A stretch of 64,000 nt of DNA from positions 6,051-70,050 of the forward strand of contig DDSV01000028.1 of assembly GCA_002344215.1 (NCBI GenBank), given 5' to 3'. Position 1 is the first letter of the stretch, and each line of letters begins with the position of its first letter. The notes beneath the pieces were generated by a model, which did no database searches, was not told the DNA's origin, and saw only the letters and a program-made list of their open reading frames with translations. The stretch comes from Akkermansiaceae bacterium UBA2381. GTDB taxonomy: Bacteria; Verrucomicrobiota; Verrucomicrobiia; Verrucomicrobiales; DEV007. The translations under genes and the position numbers were made by a program. Positions 15,777 to 24,112 of the stretch are shown here, piece by piece.

Positions 15777-16205
15777 TTATTTGAGCTCCACCTTCGGGTA
15801 GGAGTTTGTGCTCCAGGTATCGAGGAGGAGATACTGGCTTGTTTTACTCAGCGCGGCGCTTTTCACTTCCGCGTTGTTTGTCGTGTTGGAGAGAAAGTGG
15901 GAGAGGGTCGCGTCATCGAGGTAACCCTGTACGAGTTGCAGTCTGCCTTTGCTGCTGCCGGCGAGGTTGTAGAGAGTTCTCGCCTGGGCGAGGCCCTGCT
16001 TTTGCGAGACACTGCTGACCCAGGCATTTACAGCACTTTGCACGGCGGCCTGCTGCTGGCGGGCAACGACCCTGCGGGTGTCCTGGGCGGCATTGGAAAA
16101 GGCCGAGATCACGAGGGCGGACATGATTCCGATCACCGCGATGACAATCAGCATCTCGACCATGGTAAAGGCCCGATGAGAACGGCTGGATTGATGCGGG
16201 TTCAT
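15777..16205 (-). CDS. Type IV prepilin-like protein
   Basis: The protein has 142 residues. The leader ends HRA before FTMVEMLIVIAVIGIMSALVISAF, again with Ala at -1 and Glu at +5. The mature region is helical (ARQQQAAVQSAVNAWVSSVSQKQGLAQARTLY), followed by a short C-terminal beta-like part. It starts 186 bases after the major pilin gene, separated by a hairpin, and is followed closely by two more prepilins and pilB. Confidence 0.88.
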   Translation of the reverse strand: MNPHQSSRSHRAFTMVEMLIVIAVIGIMSALVISAFSNAAQDTRRVVARQQQAAVQSAVNAWVSSVSQKQGLAQARTLYNLAGSSKGRLQLVQGYLDDATLSHFLSNTTNNAEVKSAALSKTSQYLLLDTWSTNSYPKVELK

Positions 16206-16317
16206 GTTCGAGAAGGAGGGTTCCGGATGTCGCGGTGAATCAAAGGGGGCGTGTTTTCGGAGAGCAATTGACGGGCGGGGAGTCTTGCGTTGCTCCTTGA
16301 CCCGGAGAGGAGGGATT

Positions 16318-16344
16318 CCGGCACCCGTGATGAGCGGGCGCCGG
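16318..16344 (-). terminator. Hairpin after the major pilin gene (attenuator candidate)
   Basis: On the minus strand CCGGCGCCCG pairs with CGGGTGCCGG (one G:U wobble) around seven bases, 47 bases past the pilin stop. No T-tract follows, so partial termination or 3'-end protection is more likely than full termination. That would allow high pilin expression with lower read-through into the minor genes. Confidence 0.45.
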
Positions 16345-16391
16345 TTTCAATGACTTCAAAATCAAACCTCGTTAGAGGTATCCGACAGAAA

Positions 16392-16796
16392 TCAGCGACC
16401 GATATCGCCTCGGTAAAGCAACTGACCGCTATTGGCGTCGTAGCTGAGGTAGGTGAGGGCTGCGGTTTGATCAGCGGTGGTCAATCCGGGAACTCCGAAC
16501 CAGGTATCTTCAAAAGGTCCTTTTTCAGTAACTTTCGCACCCGTTACGACTGCGCTGGCGATGTCTTTAGGGACGGTGGAGGCAGTGGCGAAATTGAGGC
16601 CGGCAGCTTGGGCGGACGCGAAAACTGACGCGATGTTCTGGGCATTGCGACGAGCCGTTGCCTCTTTGGCCGAGTCGTTGATGCGTCCGATATTCGGCAC
16701 GGCGATGGCAGCAATGATGCCGATCACCGCGATCACGACGAGCATTTCGACAAGGCTGAAGCCAGCCTTAAGCGATTTTACAGGATTAAGTTTCAT
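16392..16796 (-). CDS. Probable major type IV pilin
   Basis: The protein has 134 residues. It is the only prepilin in the small cluster with the canonical Gly at -1: KAG then FSLVEMLVVIAVIGIIAAIAVPNIGRIND. The globular part is short (KEATARRNAQNIASVFASAQAAGLNF, ending LTYLSYDANSGQLLYRGDIGR). It is the only gene in the pilus block with a 162-base AT-rich leader carrying a good promoter, and a hairpin follows it. These features fit the abundant structural pilin (Amuc_1102 holds this position in Akkermansia, from memory). Assignment as major subunit is inference. Confidence 0.85.
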   Translation of the reverse strand: MKLNPVKSLKAGFSLVEMLVVIAVIGIIAAIAVPNIGRINDSAKEATARRNAQNIASVFASAQAAGLNFATASTVPKDIASAVVTGAKVTEKGPFEDTWFGVPGLTTADQTAALTYLSYDANSGQLLYRGDIGR

Positions 16797-16867
16797 GTAT
16801 CTATTCTATGGTTGTTATTACTGTTGTTGTGTTTTGAGAAACTGATTCAAAGAGAAGGTTTCAAGAG

Positions 16868-16896
16868 AATATAATCAATAATTCCCATAAATTCAA
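16868..16896 (-). promoter_or_regulatory. Sigma-70-type promoter of the major pilin gene
   Basis: Read on the minus strand, TTGAAT (16896-16891) and TATATT (16873-16868) are separated by exactly 17 bases in a strongly AT-rich tract. The predicted start is near 16861, giving a leader of about 65 bases. Confidence 0.6.
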
Positions 16897-16958
16897 TTAA
16901 ATTTATAAGAATTGAGCCGTGATATTCGCTGCCCGAATGAAAATGGATCGGAAGAGGG

Positions 16959-18185
16959 TTACTTCTTCTTGAGGAGCGCGTCTCCGAGGGAGAACACCGG
17001 GGCGTAGATGGCGTAGATGAGGAAGCCGACGAGGGTTCCGAGAATGATGATGGTCACCGGCTCGATCAGTTTGTCGATCTGATTGGCCGCCGTATCGAGT
17101 TCATCCTCGTAGTCTTCGGCGATTTCGTTCAGCAGTTCCGTGCCTCCGCCCGTCTCGGCCGCGGTTTCCATGAGTCCGCAGATCATTCGACCGTCTTCGC
17201 CGAGCCAATGCGACTCGACGAGGAAGGCATCCGGCAGGGTCAGACCCGAGAGAATATGATTTTTTACCCGCTCGAAGAAGGTCCGGTAGTGGTGATGCCA
17301 GGCGGTCTGGGCGGTGATGTCCAGAGCCGAGGTCAGGCGAACGTTTGCCTCGATGAGAAGCGCAAGGGTGCGAAATCCCACGGCAGCGGCCGATTTCCGG
17401 ACGAGGCTGCTGACTCCGGGAAGTTTGAGGAAAAAGGTCTGCATCGCGGGGATGCGGGCGATCCGTCCCCAGTTTTTGAAGAAGAGAAAAAGCCCGATCA
17501 CGGGAATGGCGACGAGCCAGGGTTGTTTCAGGAGAATCTGAGAAAAATTCATCATCAACTTTGTCGCGAGCGGCAACTCGGAGTTGAGCGAGGTGTAAAG
17601 TTTCGTCATCGCCGGAACGAGAGTGAAACTCATCGTGATAACCACCCCGATCCCGAGGCAGGTGACCACGGCGGGATAAATCATGCCCGACTTCAGCTTT
17701 TTCAGAATGCGTGAGGTTTTCTTCTGACTGTTTCCGATGCGGCGGAAGATCTCAGGAAGACGTCCGGACTCCTCACCCGCGCGAATCAGGGCAATGATGT
17801 CAGGGGTGAACACATCCCCCTTTTTCTGCATCGCATCGCTGATCTTTTCCCCCTGCGTGAGATCGTGGGAGACATCGGCAATGATTCCCCGGAAGCGGGG
17901 GGTTTTGACGCGGTTGGCCTGCAGGTGGAAGCTCTTGATGATGGGTATGTTCCGGTCAAAGCACTTCGCGAGGCCGTTGAAAAGAGCGACGCGGTCCTCA
18001 AGGCTATTCTTCTTTCCGGTGAGGCGCTGGATCGATTCATCAATACCCTTGACGTCGGAGATCTCGGCCGTTTCAACGGCGGTTTTGCCCGAGCCAATGA
18101 TGGCTTTCTCGTCCGTTCCGGTATCGACGAGGGTGACCGACTTGCGTCCGGTGTGAATGTTTGTCAGGGAGACTTTCTTGATCAT
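16959..18185 (-). CDS. pilC: Type IV pilus inner-membrane platform protein (PilC/GspF)
   Basis: The protein has 408 residues. Two T2SSF domains are visible: residues about 65-190 (RVALFNGLAKCFDRNIPIIKSF, LIRAGEESGRLPEIFRRIG) and 265-390 (FRTLALLIEANVRLTSALDI, MICGLMETAAETGGGTELL). Transmembrane helices follow each, including MIYPAVVTCLGIGVVITMSF, AIPVIGLFLFF and the C-terminal VTIIILGTLVGFLIYAIYAPVF. The platform connects the PilB/PilT motors to the growing filament. It is the last gene of the upstream transcription unit; the major pilin promoter follows. Confidence 0.93.
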   Translation of the reverse strand: MIKKVSLTNIHTGRKSVTLVDTGTDEKAIIGSGKTAVETAEISDVKGIDESIQRLTGKKNSLEDRVALFNGLAKCFDRNIPIIKSFHLQANRVKTPRFRGIIADVSHDLTQGEKISDAMQKKGDVFTPDIIALIRAGEESGRLPEIFRRIGNSQKKTSRILKKLKSGMIYPAVVTCLGIGVVITMSFTLVPAMTKLYTSLNSELPLATKLMMNFSQILLKQPWLVAIPVIGLFLFFKNWGRIARIPAMQTFFLKLPGVSSLVRKSAAAVGFRTLALLIEANVRLTSALDITAQTAWHHHYRTFFERVKNHILSGLTLPDAFLVESHWLGEDGRMICGLMETAAETGGGTELLNEIAEDYEDELDTAANQIDKLIEPVTIIILGTLVGFLIYAIYAPVFSLGDALLKKK

Positions 18186-18227
18186 GGCTTGGGAATCCGG
18201 ATACTGGAGTTCGGTTCGGGAGGAGAA

Positions 18228-18695
18228 TCAGTTGAAGTGATCGACCCGGGGAAGGGGGCTGGAGAGAGTCCTGTTCACCCTGATGACTTCGACGCTGGCG
18301 GTCCGCGTGACTGTCTTGTCTCCGCCGGTCCAGGTGGACAGGGAGGTTGATTCACTGGCACCGGTGGACTTGTAGGTCACTGAGATGACCACTGAGGGCA
18401 AGGTCCCGAGAATCGTGGCGTTGATCGTGCTGTCGGTGATGGTGAGGGAGGTCACGACAGGTTCAGCGGGGAGTAGTTCCGCAATCGAGTTCTTGTCGAC
18501 TCCCGCCTGATAGAGTGCGACGGCGTTGTCGAGGTAGTTGAAGGCGCGGGCGGCTCGCTCGGTAATCTCCTCCTGCGTCACAAAGGAGAGCGACATTGAC
18601 GCGGCTGCCGCGATCCCGATGAGGAGAATGCTGCTGGCAACGAGAGCCTCGATGAGCGTATAGGCTTTGCGATGGGAGTTGCTGCGGGGGTTCAT
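18228..18695 (-). CDS. PilV/GspI-like minor prepilin
   Basis: The protein has 155 residues from the ATG at 18695, which leads directly to the prepilin leader (NSHRKA then YTLIEALVASSILLIGIAAAA). A longer frame begins at 18731 but overlaps the upstream gene. The residue at -1 is Ala, +1 is Tyr and +5 is Glu. The IEALVASSILLIGIAA pattern is typical of PilV/GspI minor subunits. It follows the PilX/GspK-like gene by seven bases, so it belongs to the minor-pilin priming set with 18703-20361 and 20390-21325. Confidence 0.85.
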   Translation of the reverse strand: MNPRSNSHRKAYTLIEALVASSILLIGIAAAASMSLSFVTQEEITERAARAFNYLDNAVALYQAGVDKNSIAELLPAEPVVTSLTITDSTINATILGTLPSVVISVTYKSTGASESTSLSTWTGGDKTVTRTASVEVIRVNRTLSSPLPRVDHFN

Positions 18696-18702
18696 GGAGG
18701 AT

Positions 18703-20361
18703 TTAGTTTCGGACGGCTTCGATCCAGGCATCGCGGCTGAGAAGGTTCATCATCGAAGCGCCGTAAAGATCCTTTTCGAGGGTGACGGTTCCCCCGGTGA
18801 CGCTGACCCGGTGGTTCGTACGTATCCCGCCGATGATTTTGCCGCCCGCGACCCCGGAGGCATCAAACGCGAGCCCGGTATTCTGCAGGTCGAAAATGAG
18901 GCGCCATTCAGGGAAGGCGCTGCTGCCTTTGAAACTCGTCGTCGGCATGGCCGGGCTTGCTGCCGCGGAGATCATCACGACGATGACGGGACGCCGGTTT
19001 CCGTGGAACAGGTCAATGTTAGAAAGAATCTGTCCGCCGCGATTGTCGACGATGATGAGAAGGGGCGGCAGCAGCGCGGCGGCGGCGGCCTTCGTTTCGT
19101 TCGGCTGCCCGAAAAGGCGGAGACGGGTCACTCCCTCGACGACGACCTGGGTCAATTCGGTCCGGTCGAGAAAGATCTGGGTCATGCCCTTGCCGTTCGC
19201 GTTGAACTGGGCCCCGTTCTTGATGTTCATGTCGACGATGGCCATGTCGAGCACGTTGTCGAGATCCGCCTCGTCGAGAGTGGCCATCATATCGGTGAGC
19301 GCATCGTCGGGCACGCTGGCCTGTGCGTCGAAGATCTGCAGGAACTGCTTGTTTTTGAGTTTCGGGTTGGCTTTCTGCACAGCCGCAATGAGAACGGGTG
19401 AGGAAAGGGCTGATAGCTTGGACAATTCACCGGCAACATAGTCCGGCGCGGACGAATTGATCATGGTGATGAGTGCCGCATCGTCGATGGTGGGGTCCTT
19501 GGTCGCAGGTCCGTTGGATTTGCTCTTGGCTGCGCTTCCGGACAGTTTTGTCACGGTCGCGACATCGAGCTTTGATTCATAGGAGTTCTGGGGATTGACC
19601 GTCGAACTGTAGACTTCCAACTCCCCTCCATAGGCGGGACCGGAGGAGGTCATCCCCGTGGTTCGGCGGAAGTGCGGATAGTTCAGGGGAAGCGTGGCCG
19701 CGTTTGAAAGAGTTGAAAACGTCGTCGTGGCGACAATGGAATTGGGGATCTGGAATTCGTCGGCCTTGATTCCGTTATTCAGATCGGTCGCTGTCGCGTC
19801 AAGGAAAACGGCACGACCCTTGACGCGAAGATTCCCGGATACGAGAGGGGTGCTGTCGGTGTAGGCGACCGGGGCTTCCACGAGGAGAAGTTCGCCGGCG
19901 AGGGCAGGATTATAGTTCCGTAGTTGGAAGGTCCACGCGGTATCGGAGACTCCGTCGCTCAATTCAACGGCAACATTCGTGGTATTGCTGATCAACGGCG
20001 TGGCCCCGTTCTGAGAAGGTGTTCCCGCCTGATCGCTCTTCAATGGCACTGTATTGAACGCTCTGATGGTGGCACGCCCTTTGCCGCCGGGTAATTCGTA
20101 GACCGCATCAGCGGCCAGTCCCGCATTGCCATGGAGGATCGTCGAGTAGATCGCCTGGCTGGCAAGCGCGCGGCTGTTGTTCAGCGCGACTCTCCGTTCG
20201 AGGGCCTTGAAGCTGGCTTCAACCTGATGCCCTCTCGCGTCGAGGAGGGAGAACCAGGCGGCCACACCGATCGTGCCGAGGGCGGCAAGAATCATACAGA
20301 TCACGAGAACGCTGCCGCGCTGATGGCGCCGTGAGAGGGAGGCTCGGGAGTTCAGGTTCAT
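18703..20361 (-). CDS. Large GspK/PilX-like minor pilin lacking Glu5
   Basis: The protein has 552 residues. The leader ends HQRG, then SVLVICMILAALGTIGVAAW. Position +5 is Ile rather than Glu, the hallmark of GspK-type tip subunits, which cap the filament. RVALNNSRALASQAIY follows the helix, as in PilX/GspK proteins. The remaining 450 residues form a large, mostly beta-rich extracellular part with a helical insert (about 270-375). It lies between PilW-like and PilV-like genes, the usual minor-pilin order. It could be the tip subunit; whether it binds a surface is unknown. Confidence 0.8.
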   Translation of the reverse strand: MNLNSRASLSRRHQRGSVLVICMILAALGTIGVAAWFSLLDARGHQVEASFKALERRVALNNSRALASQAIYSTILHGNAGLAADAVYELPGGKGRATIRAFNTVPLKSDQAGTPSQNGATPLISNTTNVAVELSDGVSDTAWTFQLRNYNPALAGELLLVEAPVAYTDSTPLVSGNLRVKGRAVFLDATATDLNNGIKADEFQIPNSIVATTTFSTLSNAATLPLNYPHFRRTTGMTSSGPAYGGELEVYSSTVNPQNSYESKLDVATVTKLSGSAAKSKSNGPATKDPTIDDAALITMINSSAPDYVAGELSKLSALSSPVLIAAVQKANPKLKNKQFLQIFDAQASVPDDALTDMMATLDEADLDNVLDMAIVDMNIKNGAQFNANGKGMTQIFLDRTELTQVVVEGVTRLRLFGQPNETKAAAAALLPPLLIIVDNRGGQILSNIDLFHGNRRPVIVVMISAAASPAMPTTSFKGSSAFPEWRLIFDLQNTGLAFDASGVAGGKIIGGIRTNHRVSVTGGTVTLEKDLYGASMMNLLSRDAWIEAVRN

Positions 20362-20389
20362 GGTCGGGAAGTAAGGCGGCGACAGAGCG

Positions 20390-21325
20390 TCAGAGGCCCG
20401 GAAACATCGGCAGGACGAGTTGAAAGGACGTTTTCAGTCCCAGGTTTTCGTAGGCGGACACGGGCGAACTTGCCGGTGCGGTCGCGGCCGGGGTGATCAC
20501 CTTGTAGGGGTTGACCGCGGGATCCGGAAGCCAGAGGAAATAGAAAGGACTCCACGGCGCTACTTTGAAGCGGTCAATGGCAACGCCTTCATCGACGGCT
20601 CTCCGTGAGGCCTGTTCAAAGGCAACGAAGGAGGGAAGGGGGAGCGTGCCGGTGCCGCTTTCGTAAAAGACGTCGTAGTAATGTGTCAGGGCTCCGTTCC
20701 GATAGCGTCTCACCGAGGCATAGGTGCCCGCCACGCCGGAGGGAGAAAGGAAGTCGATCTCGTAGACGGCCCTGACACGAATGTATCCGGGATCGTTTTC
20801 GGGAGAGAGAACAAAGATTGAGGTGTTTGGACGGGAGGCGTTCGGGACATTGCGAATGGCCGAATCGTAAATGGCGGAGGACGTCGGCTCGACGCTTGCA
20901 AGGAAGGCGCGAAATGCCTCGGGAGTGTCGAGTCGGGGGCGGGCCAGGGTGCTCGCGGGATCGCCGGCTTCGTAGCGGAGGAACTCAGGCCGGATCGTGT
21001 TCGCGAGTGCACGCGGGAGGCAGTAAACGCCCGAGGCATATTCGGTATCCTCGCGGAGCAGGTCGCGGAACTCCTGGGCAATCGCGGCCTTTCCGTAGTT
21101 CGGTGCGCTATAGACCCTGACGGTGTTTCCGGACTGATTGTAGAATCCCAGTTTGGCCGAACTACCGATATTGACATCGATGACCGTGGTCAGTCTCTTC
21201 GAGTTGGCTGTGATGCTGCTGAAGACCAGGGTGGATGCCCCCAGAAAGACGGCCGAAAGAGATACGGCAACGAGCATCTCGACGAAGGTCCATCCGAGGG
21301 AAGTGCTGCGGGGGTGAAGTTTCAT
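20390..21325 (-). CDS. PilW/GspJ-like minor prepilin
   Basis: The protein has 311 residues. The leader ends TSLG before WTFVEMLVAVSLSAVFLGASTLVFSS, with Gly at -1, Trp at +1 and Glu at +5. The FVEMLVAVSLSAVFL pattern and a large mature domain match PilW/GspJ-type subunits. The mature part contains IGSSAKLGFYNQSGNTVRVY and a VRAVYEIDFL segment. It follows the PilP-like gene by 32 bases and precedes the GspK-like gene by 28, consistent with one transcript. Confidence 0.85.
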   Translation of the reverse strand: MKLHPRSTSLGWTFVEMLVAVSLSAVFLGASTLVFSSITANSKRLTTVIDVNIGSSAKLGFYNQSGNTVRVYSAPNYGKAAIAQEFRDLLREDTEYASGVYCLPRALANTIRPEFLRYEAGDPASTLARPRLDTPEAFRAFLASVEPTSSAIYDSAIRNVPNASRPNTSIFVLSPENDPGYIRVRAVYEIDFLSPSGVAGTYASVRRYRNGALTHYYDVFYESGTGTLPLPSFVAFEQASRRAVDEGVAIDRFKVAPWSPFYFLWLPDPAVNPYKVITPAATAPASSPVSAYENLGLKTSFQLVLPMFPGL

Positions 21326-21357
21326 CAGGGGTGCTCTTTTGCTGCCTTTCGGGTGAT

Positions 21358-22071
21358 CTATTGACCGGCTTCGTAAACCTCTCTCGGGATTTCTGTTTCC
21401 TTGTTCCGCGAGGCCATATTTCCCTCCTGCCTTTTCCGTTCCTGTTCGATGCGAAGGACACCCATGCGGCGCACCACAACTTCGCCGGTCTCTCCGGAAG
21501 CATCCTGGCCGGTGCCCTGACCGTGAAGGGCGTACCCCACCTTGGCGCTGAGATCGTAGGCTACCTGCATCGTCTTACCGGTGAGCTCATTGGTCTCGAT
21601 ATCGAGCCATCCGAGGATGACGGTATTTTCGTTGAGTTCGACGACCTGAAGACTCTCGCTCTGCTCCTCGAGCAGTTGTGGAAGGAGACGACCCTGCTCA
21701 AGAATAATATCGCCGAGGAGAACACGGAGTCCGTTCGGCCCGAGGCTGCGTCCGGTGACGGTGAGAGAGCTGAGACGGTTCCGGATCTGCAGTTCCTCCG
21801 CATTGATGCCCTCTTCGCCCGTCGCCTCTTTCTCGGCGCTGCGTTTGGCGTACGGATTCCGCTCACTCGCCTTGAGGATGAGGGGACGCTTCTCATCCGG
21901 CCGCATTCCTATCATTCTGCCAACCACAAAGGTTGCCGCCGGGGCAAGGGGTGGGGCCGCGGAAGGATCACCGGGAACTCCGGGTGCTTCCTGGGCCGAT
22001 GAGATCGACAGGTTGCCCGCCGTTGCGAAAAGGCCGCAAAGGAGAAGGGGGAGAAACTGATTGATATTCAT
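21358..22071 (-). CDS. PilP-like periplasmic pilus protein
   Basis: The protein has 237 residues with a signal peptide (MNINQFLPLLLCGLFATAGNLSISSAQ). A Pro/Ala-rich stretch follows. A beta-rich domain (about 100-190: LSSLTVTGRSLGPNGLRVLLGDIILEQG, NTVILGWLD) resembles the PilP fold that links the inner-membrane PilNO to the secretin. Sequence alone is weak; the assignment rests mainly on its place after the PilM-, PilN- and PilO-like genes. The basic C-terminal tail (RIEQERKRQ) is not typical of PilP. Confidence 0.65.
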   Translation of the reverse strand: MNINQFLPLLLCGLFATAGNLSISSAQEAPGVPGDPSAAPPLAPAATFVVGRMIGMRPDEKRPLILKASERNPYAKRSAEKEATGEEGINAEELQIRNRLSSLTVTGRSLGPNGLRVLLGDIILEQGRLLPQLLEEQSESLQVVELNENTVILGWLDIETNELTGKTMQVAYDLSAKVGYALHGQGTGQDASGETGEVVVRRMGVLRIEQERKRQEGNMASRNKETEIPREVYEAGQ

Positions 22072-22101
22072 TATCAGATGGGAGGTGATTGATTTGATTC
22101 C

Positions 22102-22638
22102 TCAGGATTCGAGAATGGGTATTTGAACCTGGAGTTCGAGGTGGACGTCGTTTCCGCGATCGCCGCGTTGGATCTGGCATCGGATGATGCGGCAGCTCGG
22201 AATGGCTTCCTCAAGGCGACCGAGCCAGTTCAGTGTTTTCGAGTAATCGTCCTCGACGATGAGGTCGGCGATGAGGGCATCGGAGATGATGGATCCCTTG
22301 TCGATCTCCCGCGTCTCGAACTTCTGCGAGATCAGGAAGACGTCACCTTCGCGGATGACCTCGGCAATGCGCTGCTCGGCATCCTGCGAGTTGCGATGAG
22401 CATCGAAGTGCGGTTTCCACTCGCCGTAAACGAGGCGCAGTTCGGAGGTCTTGGCATCGAGGGTCTTGAGCTGGATCTGAGCCAGTTGCGCCTGTTGTTC
22501 GGCCGTCTCTGCTTCGGACTGGCTTTGCCGGGCAAGATCGCGGGCACTTGAGGTCGCGTTGCGGAGGGTGTTCACCCCGTAGAGCATCGCTGCCGTGAGG
22601 AAGAGCAGGAAGGCACAGGCGGATTTGTGATTATTCAT
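22102..22638 (-). CDS. PilO-like inner-membrane pilus protein
   Basis: The protein has 178 residues with one N-terminal transmembrane helix (ACAFLLFLTAAMLYGVNTLR), a coiled coil at about 30-75 rich in Ala, Gln and Glu, and a small alpha/beta domain (SKTLNWLGRLEEAIPSCRIIRCQIQ, VHLELQVQIPI). This layout is that of PilO. Akkermansia has proteins of this class beside its PilM gene (Amuc_1099/Amuc_1100 region, from memory). It lies 22 bases after the PilN-like gene. Confidence 0.68.
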   Translation of the reverse strand: MNNHKSACAFLLFLTAAMLYGVNTLRNATSSARDLARQSQSEAETAEQQAQLAQIQLKTLDAKTSELRLVYGEWKPHFDAHRNSQDAEQRIAEVIREGDVFLISQKFETREIDKGSIISDALIADLIVEDDYSKTLNWLGRLEEAIPSCRIIRCQIQRGDRGNDVHLELQVQIPILES

Positions 22639-22660
22639 GGGTAAGAGGTCGGTTGGGGGT

Positions 22661-23209
22661 TCACTTGTCGCCGTGAATCAGAGTTGCCTGAAAGTCGGTG
22701 GAGTCTTTTCCTTTGACCTGTTGTGCGGAGTAGGTCTGATACTCGAGGGCATAGATCGCATCGAGGGTGGTCTCGATCTGTTCGCTTCCGCCCCCGTCAA
22801 TCTTGAGCTGCATGAAGGTATGCGCCGGAATCTCCGGATTACGATCCAGGGCGAGTTCGGCCACGGTTGAGTCTTTACCCATGCTGCGTCCGATCGCGAC
22901 GGTGACCGGCTGTAGAGGGCGTGATCCTTCAAGCCATTTGGCAAAAACTTCCGCCTTCTTCGCTTCGTCGACGATGGCCTGCTGACCGTTGATGAGTGTG
23001 GATTCCTCCGAGCGGGCGGATGCGATCCGGCTTTGCATCTGTTCTTCCGAGGCCTCATAGGCCTTCTTGCTCAAATAGAAATAGAGTGAAAGAAAGATGG
23101 AGGCGACGGAAACGAGATAGAAGGCCAGCGGGATCAGCTTGTAGCCCGTGGGCAGTCCTGCCGAAACGCTCTGGCGCTCTGTCTTGAGGTCGTGAATGAT
23201 GTCGTTCAT
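22661..23209 (-). CDS. PilN-like inner-membrane pilus protein
   Basis: The protein has 182 residues: a short cytoplasmic N-terminus (24 residues), a transmembrane helix (LIPLAFYLVSVASIFLSLYFYL), a coiled coil (EASEEQMQSRIASARSEES) and a C-terminal domain (HTFMQLKIDGGGSEQIETTLDAIYAL). This is the PilN plan; the cytoplasmic tail normally contacts PilM. It follows the PilM-like gene by 31 bases and precedes the PilO-like gene. Assignment is by architecture and gene order. Confidence 0.65.
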   Translation of the reverse strand: MNDIIHDLKTERQSVSAGLPTGYKLIPLAFYLVSVASIFLSLYFYLSKKAYEASEEQMQSRIASARSEESTLINGQQAIVDEAKKAEVFAKWLEGSRPLQPVTVAIGRSMGKDSTVAELALDRNPEIPAHTFMQLKIDGGGSEQIETTLDAIYALEYQTYSAQQVKGKDSTDFQATLIHGDK

Positions 23210-23240
23210 GATTCCGGATCGATGGGTTTGGCAGGAGGGA

Positions 23241-24107
23241 TTAGTATTTTGCCAGGATGTTCCAGAGATTGTTCTCCTCGGTCACGTCACTCCCGTGGAG
23301 GTTTCCAAACTGATTCAGGTAGGAAGCTGAAAAGCCCCCGTTCTTTCTGTCTTCCATGAGAAGAACCCGGGTGGAGGGTTCCGCTTTCTCGATGAAAGGT
23401 CGGATCATCTGGTTGACGGTGGCCTCATCTCCCGTGGGAATGCCACTGCGGCACCGGAGATCCTGCCATTGACCGTTCTTCTGGCGGACGACACAGAGCG
23501 AACCGTCGAGCCAGGCGACGATGATCAGATCCTGGCTTCGCAGGGCGTTGTCCGCCGCAATCCGGTTGAGGAGATGCGCGGTGGTGGCGAAAAGTCCGGT
23601 GCAGATGCGGGCCGGACGGAGATTGTGTCCGCGCATGGCTTCCTCGATGGATTTTACCATAGAGTCATCGCAGGCCATGACGAGACTGGCGCTGGTCTCG
23701 GGGTTGTGATGCAGGGCATACCGCTTCGTCCTGTCATACTTGGTTCCGAGGACGGATTTCGGATTGAGGCGGAGCTCCTCCTGCCATCCCTTTTTCCGCG
23801 AAAGGTTGTGCTCCAGACTGATGATGAAGCGGTTGTTCAGCGAAATGCCTATCCATCCGTCCTCCGTTCCGGCCCGCCACTGTTCCGCCATCTGGGTGGC
23901 AATCTCAACGAACTCGCCGTCCGCCTCTCCGGTGTTTTCAACGGCTCCTTTGCGATTGATAAAACTCCATGAGCAATGGCCCCGGCTGATGTTCACGAGA
24001 ACGGACTTGCGCTTCGGGAATCTCTGCTGCCACGAGAAACGCGGATTATCCGGCTCCGGGCGAAAGGCGGCGAAAGTGAGGACGTCTTTGATGTCTCTGA
24101 ATTCCAT
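23241..24107 (-). CDS. PilM-like actin-fold pilus protein (divergent)
   Basis: The protein has 288 residues and no signal peptide or transmembrane segment. KSVLVNISRGHCSWSFI, GWIGISLNNRFIISLEHNL and LIIVAWLDGSLCVV may be the strand pairs of an actin-like fold as in PilM/GspL, although identity is low. It is the first of the M-N-O-P-like series and lies five bases after the pilT-like gene. PilM normally forms a cytoplasmic ring bound to PilN. The call is mostly positional; Amuc_1101 is the comparable Akkermansia gene (from memory). Confidence 0.62.
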   Translation of the reverse strand: MEFRDIKDVLTFAAFRPEPDNPRFSWQQRFPKRKSVLVNISRGHCSWSFINRKGAVENTGEADGEFVEIATQMAEQWRAGTEDGWIGISLNNRFIISLEHNLSRKKGWQEELRLNPKSVLGTKYDRTKRYALHHNPETSASLVMACDDSMVKSIEEAMRGHNLRPARICTGLFATTAHLLNRIAADNALRSQDLIIVAWLDGSLCVVRQKNGQWQDLRCRSGIPTGDEATVNQMIRPFIEKAEPSTRVLLMEDRKNGGFSASYLNQFGNLHGSDVTEENNLWNILAKY

Positions 24108-24112
24108 GACTG

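Noticed and set aside
18228..21325. Verru_Chthon cassette proteins A-C
   Set aside because: The gene order and prepilin starts superficially recall this cassette, but cassette protein A is, from memory, about twice as long, and the set lies inside a complete pilus operon. PilW/GspK/PilV-like minor pilins explain it better.
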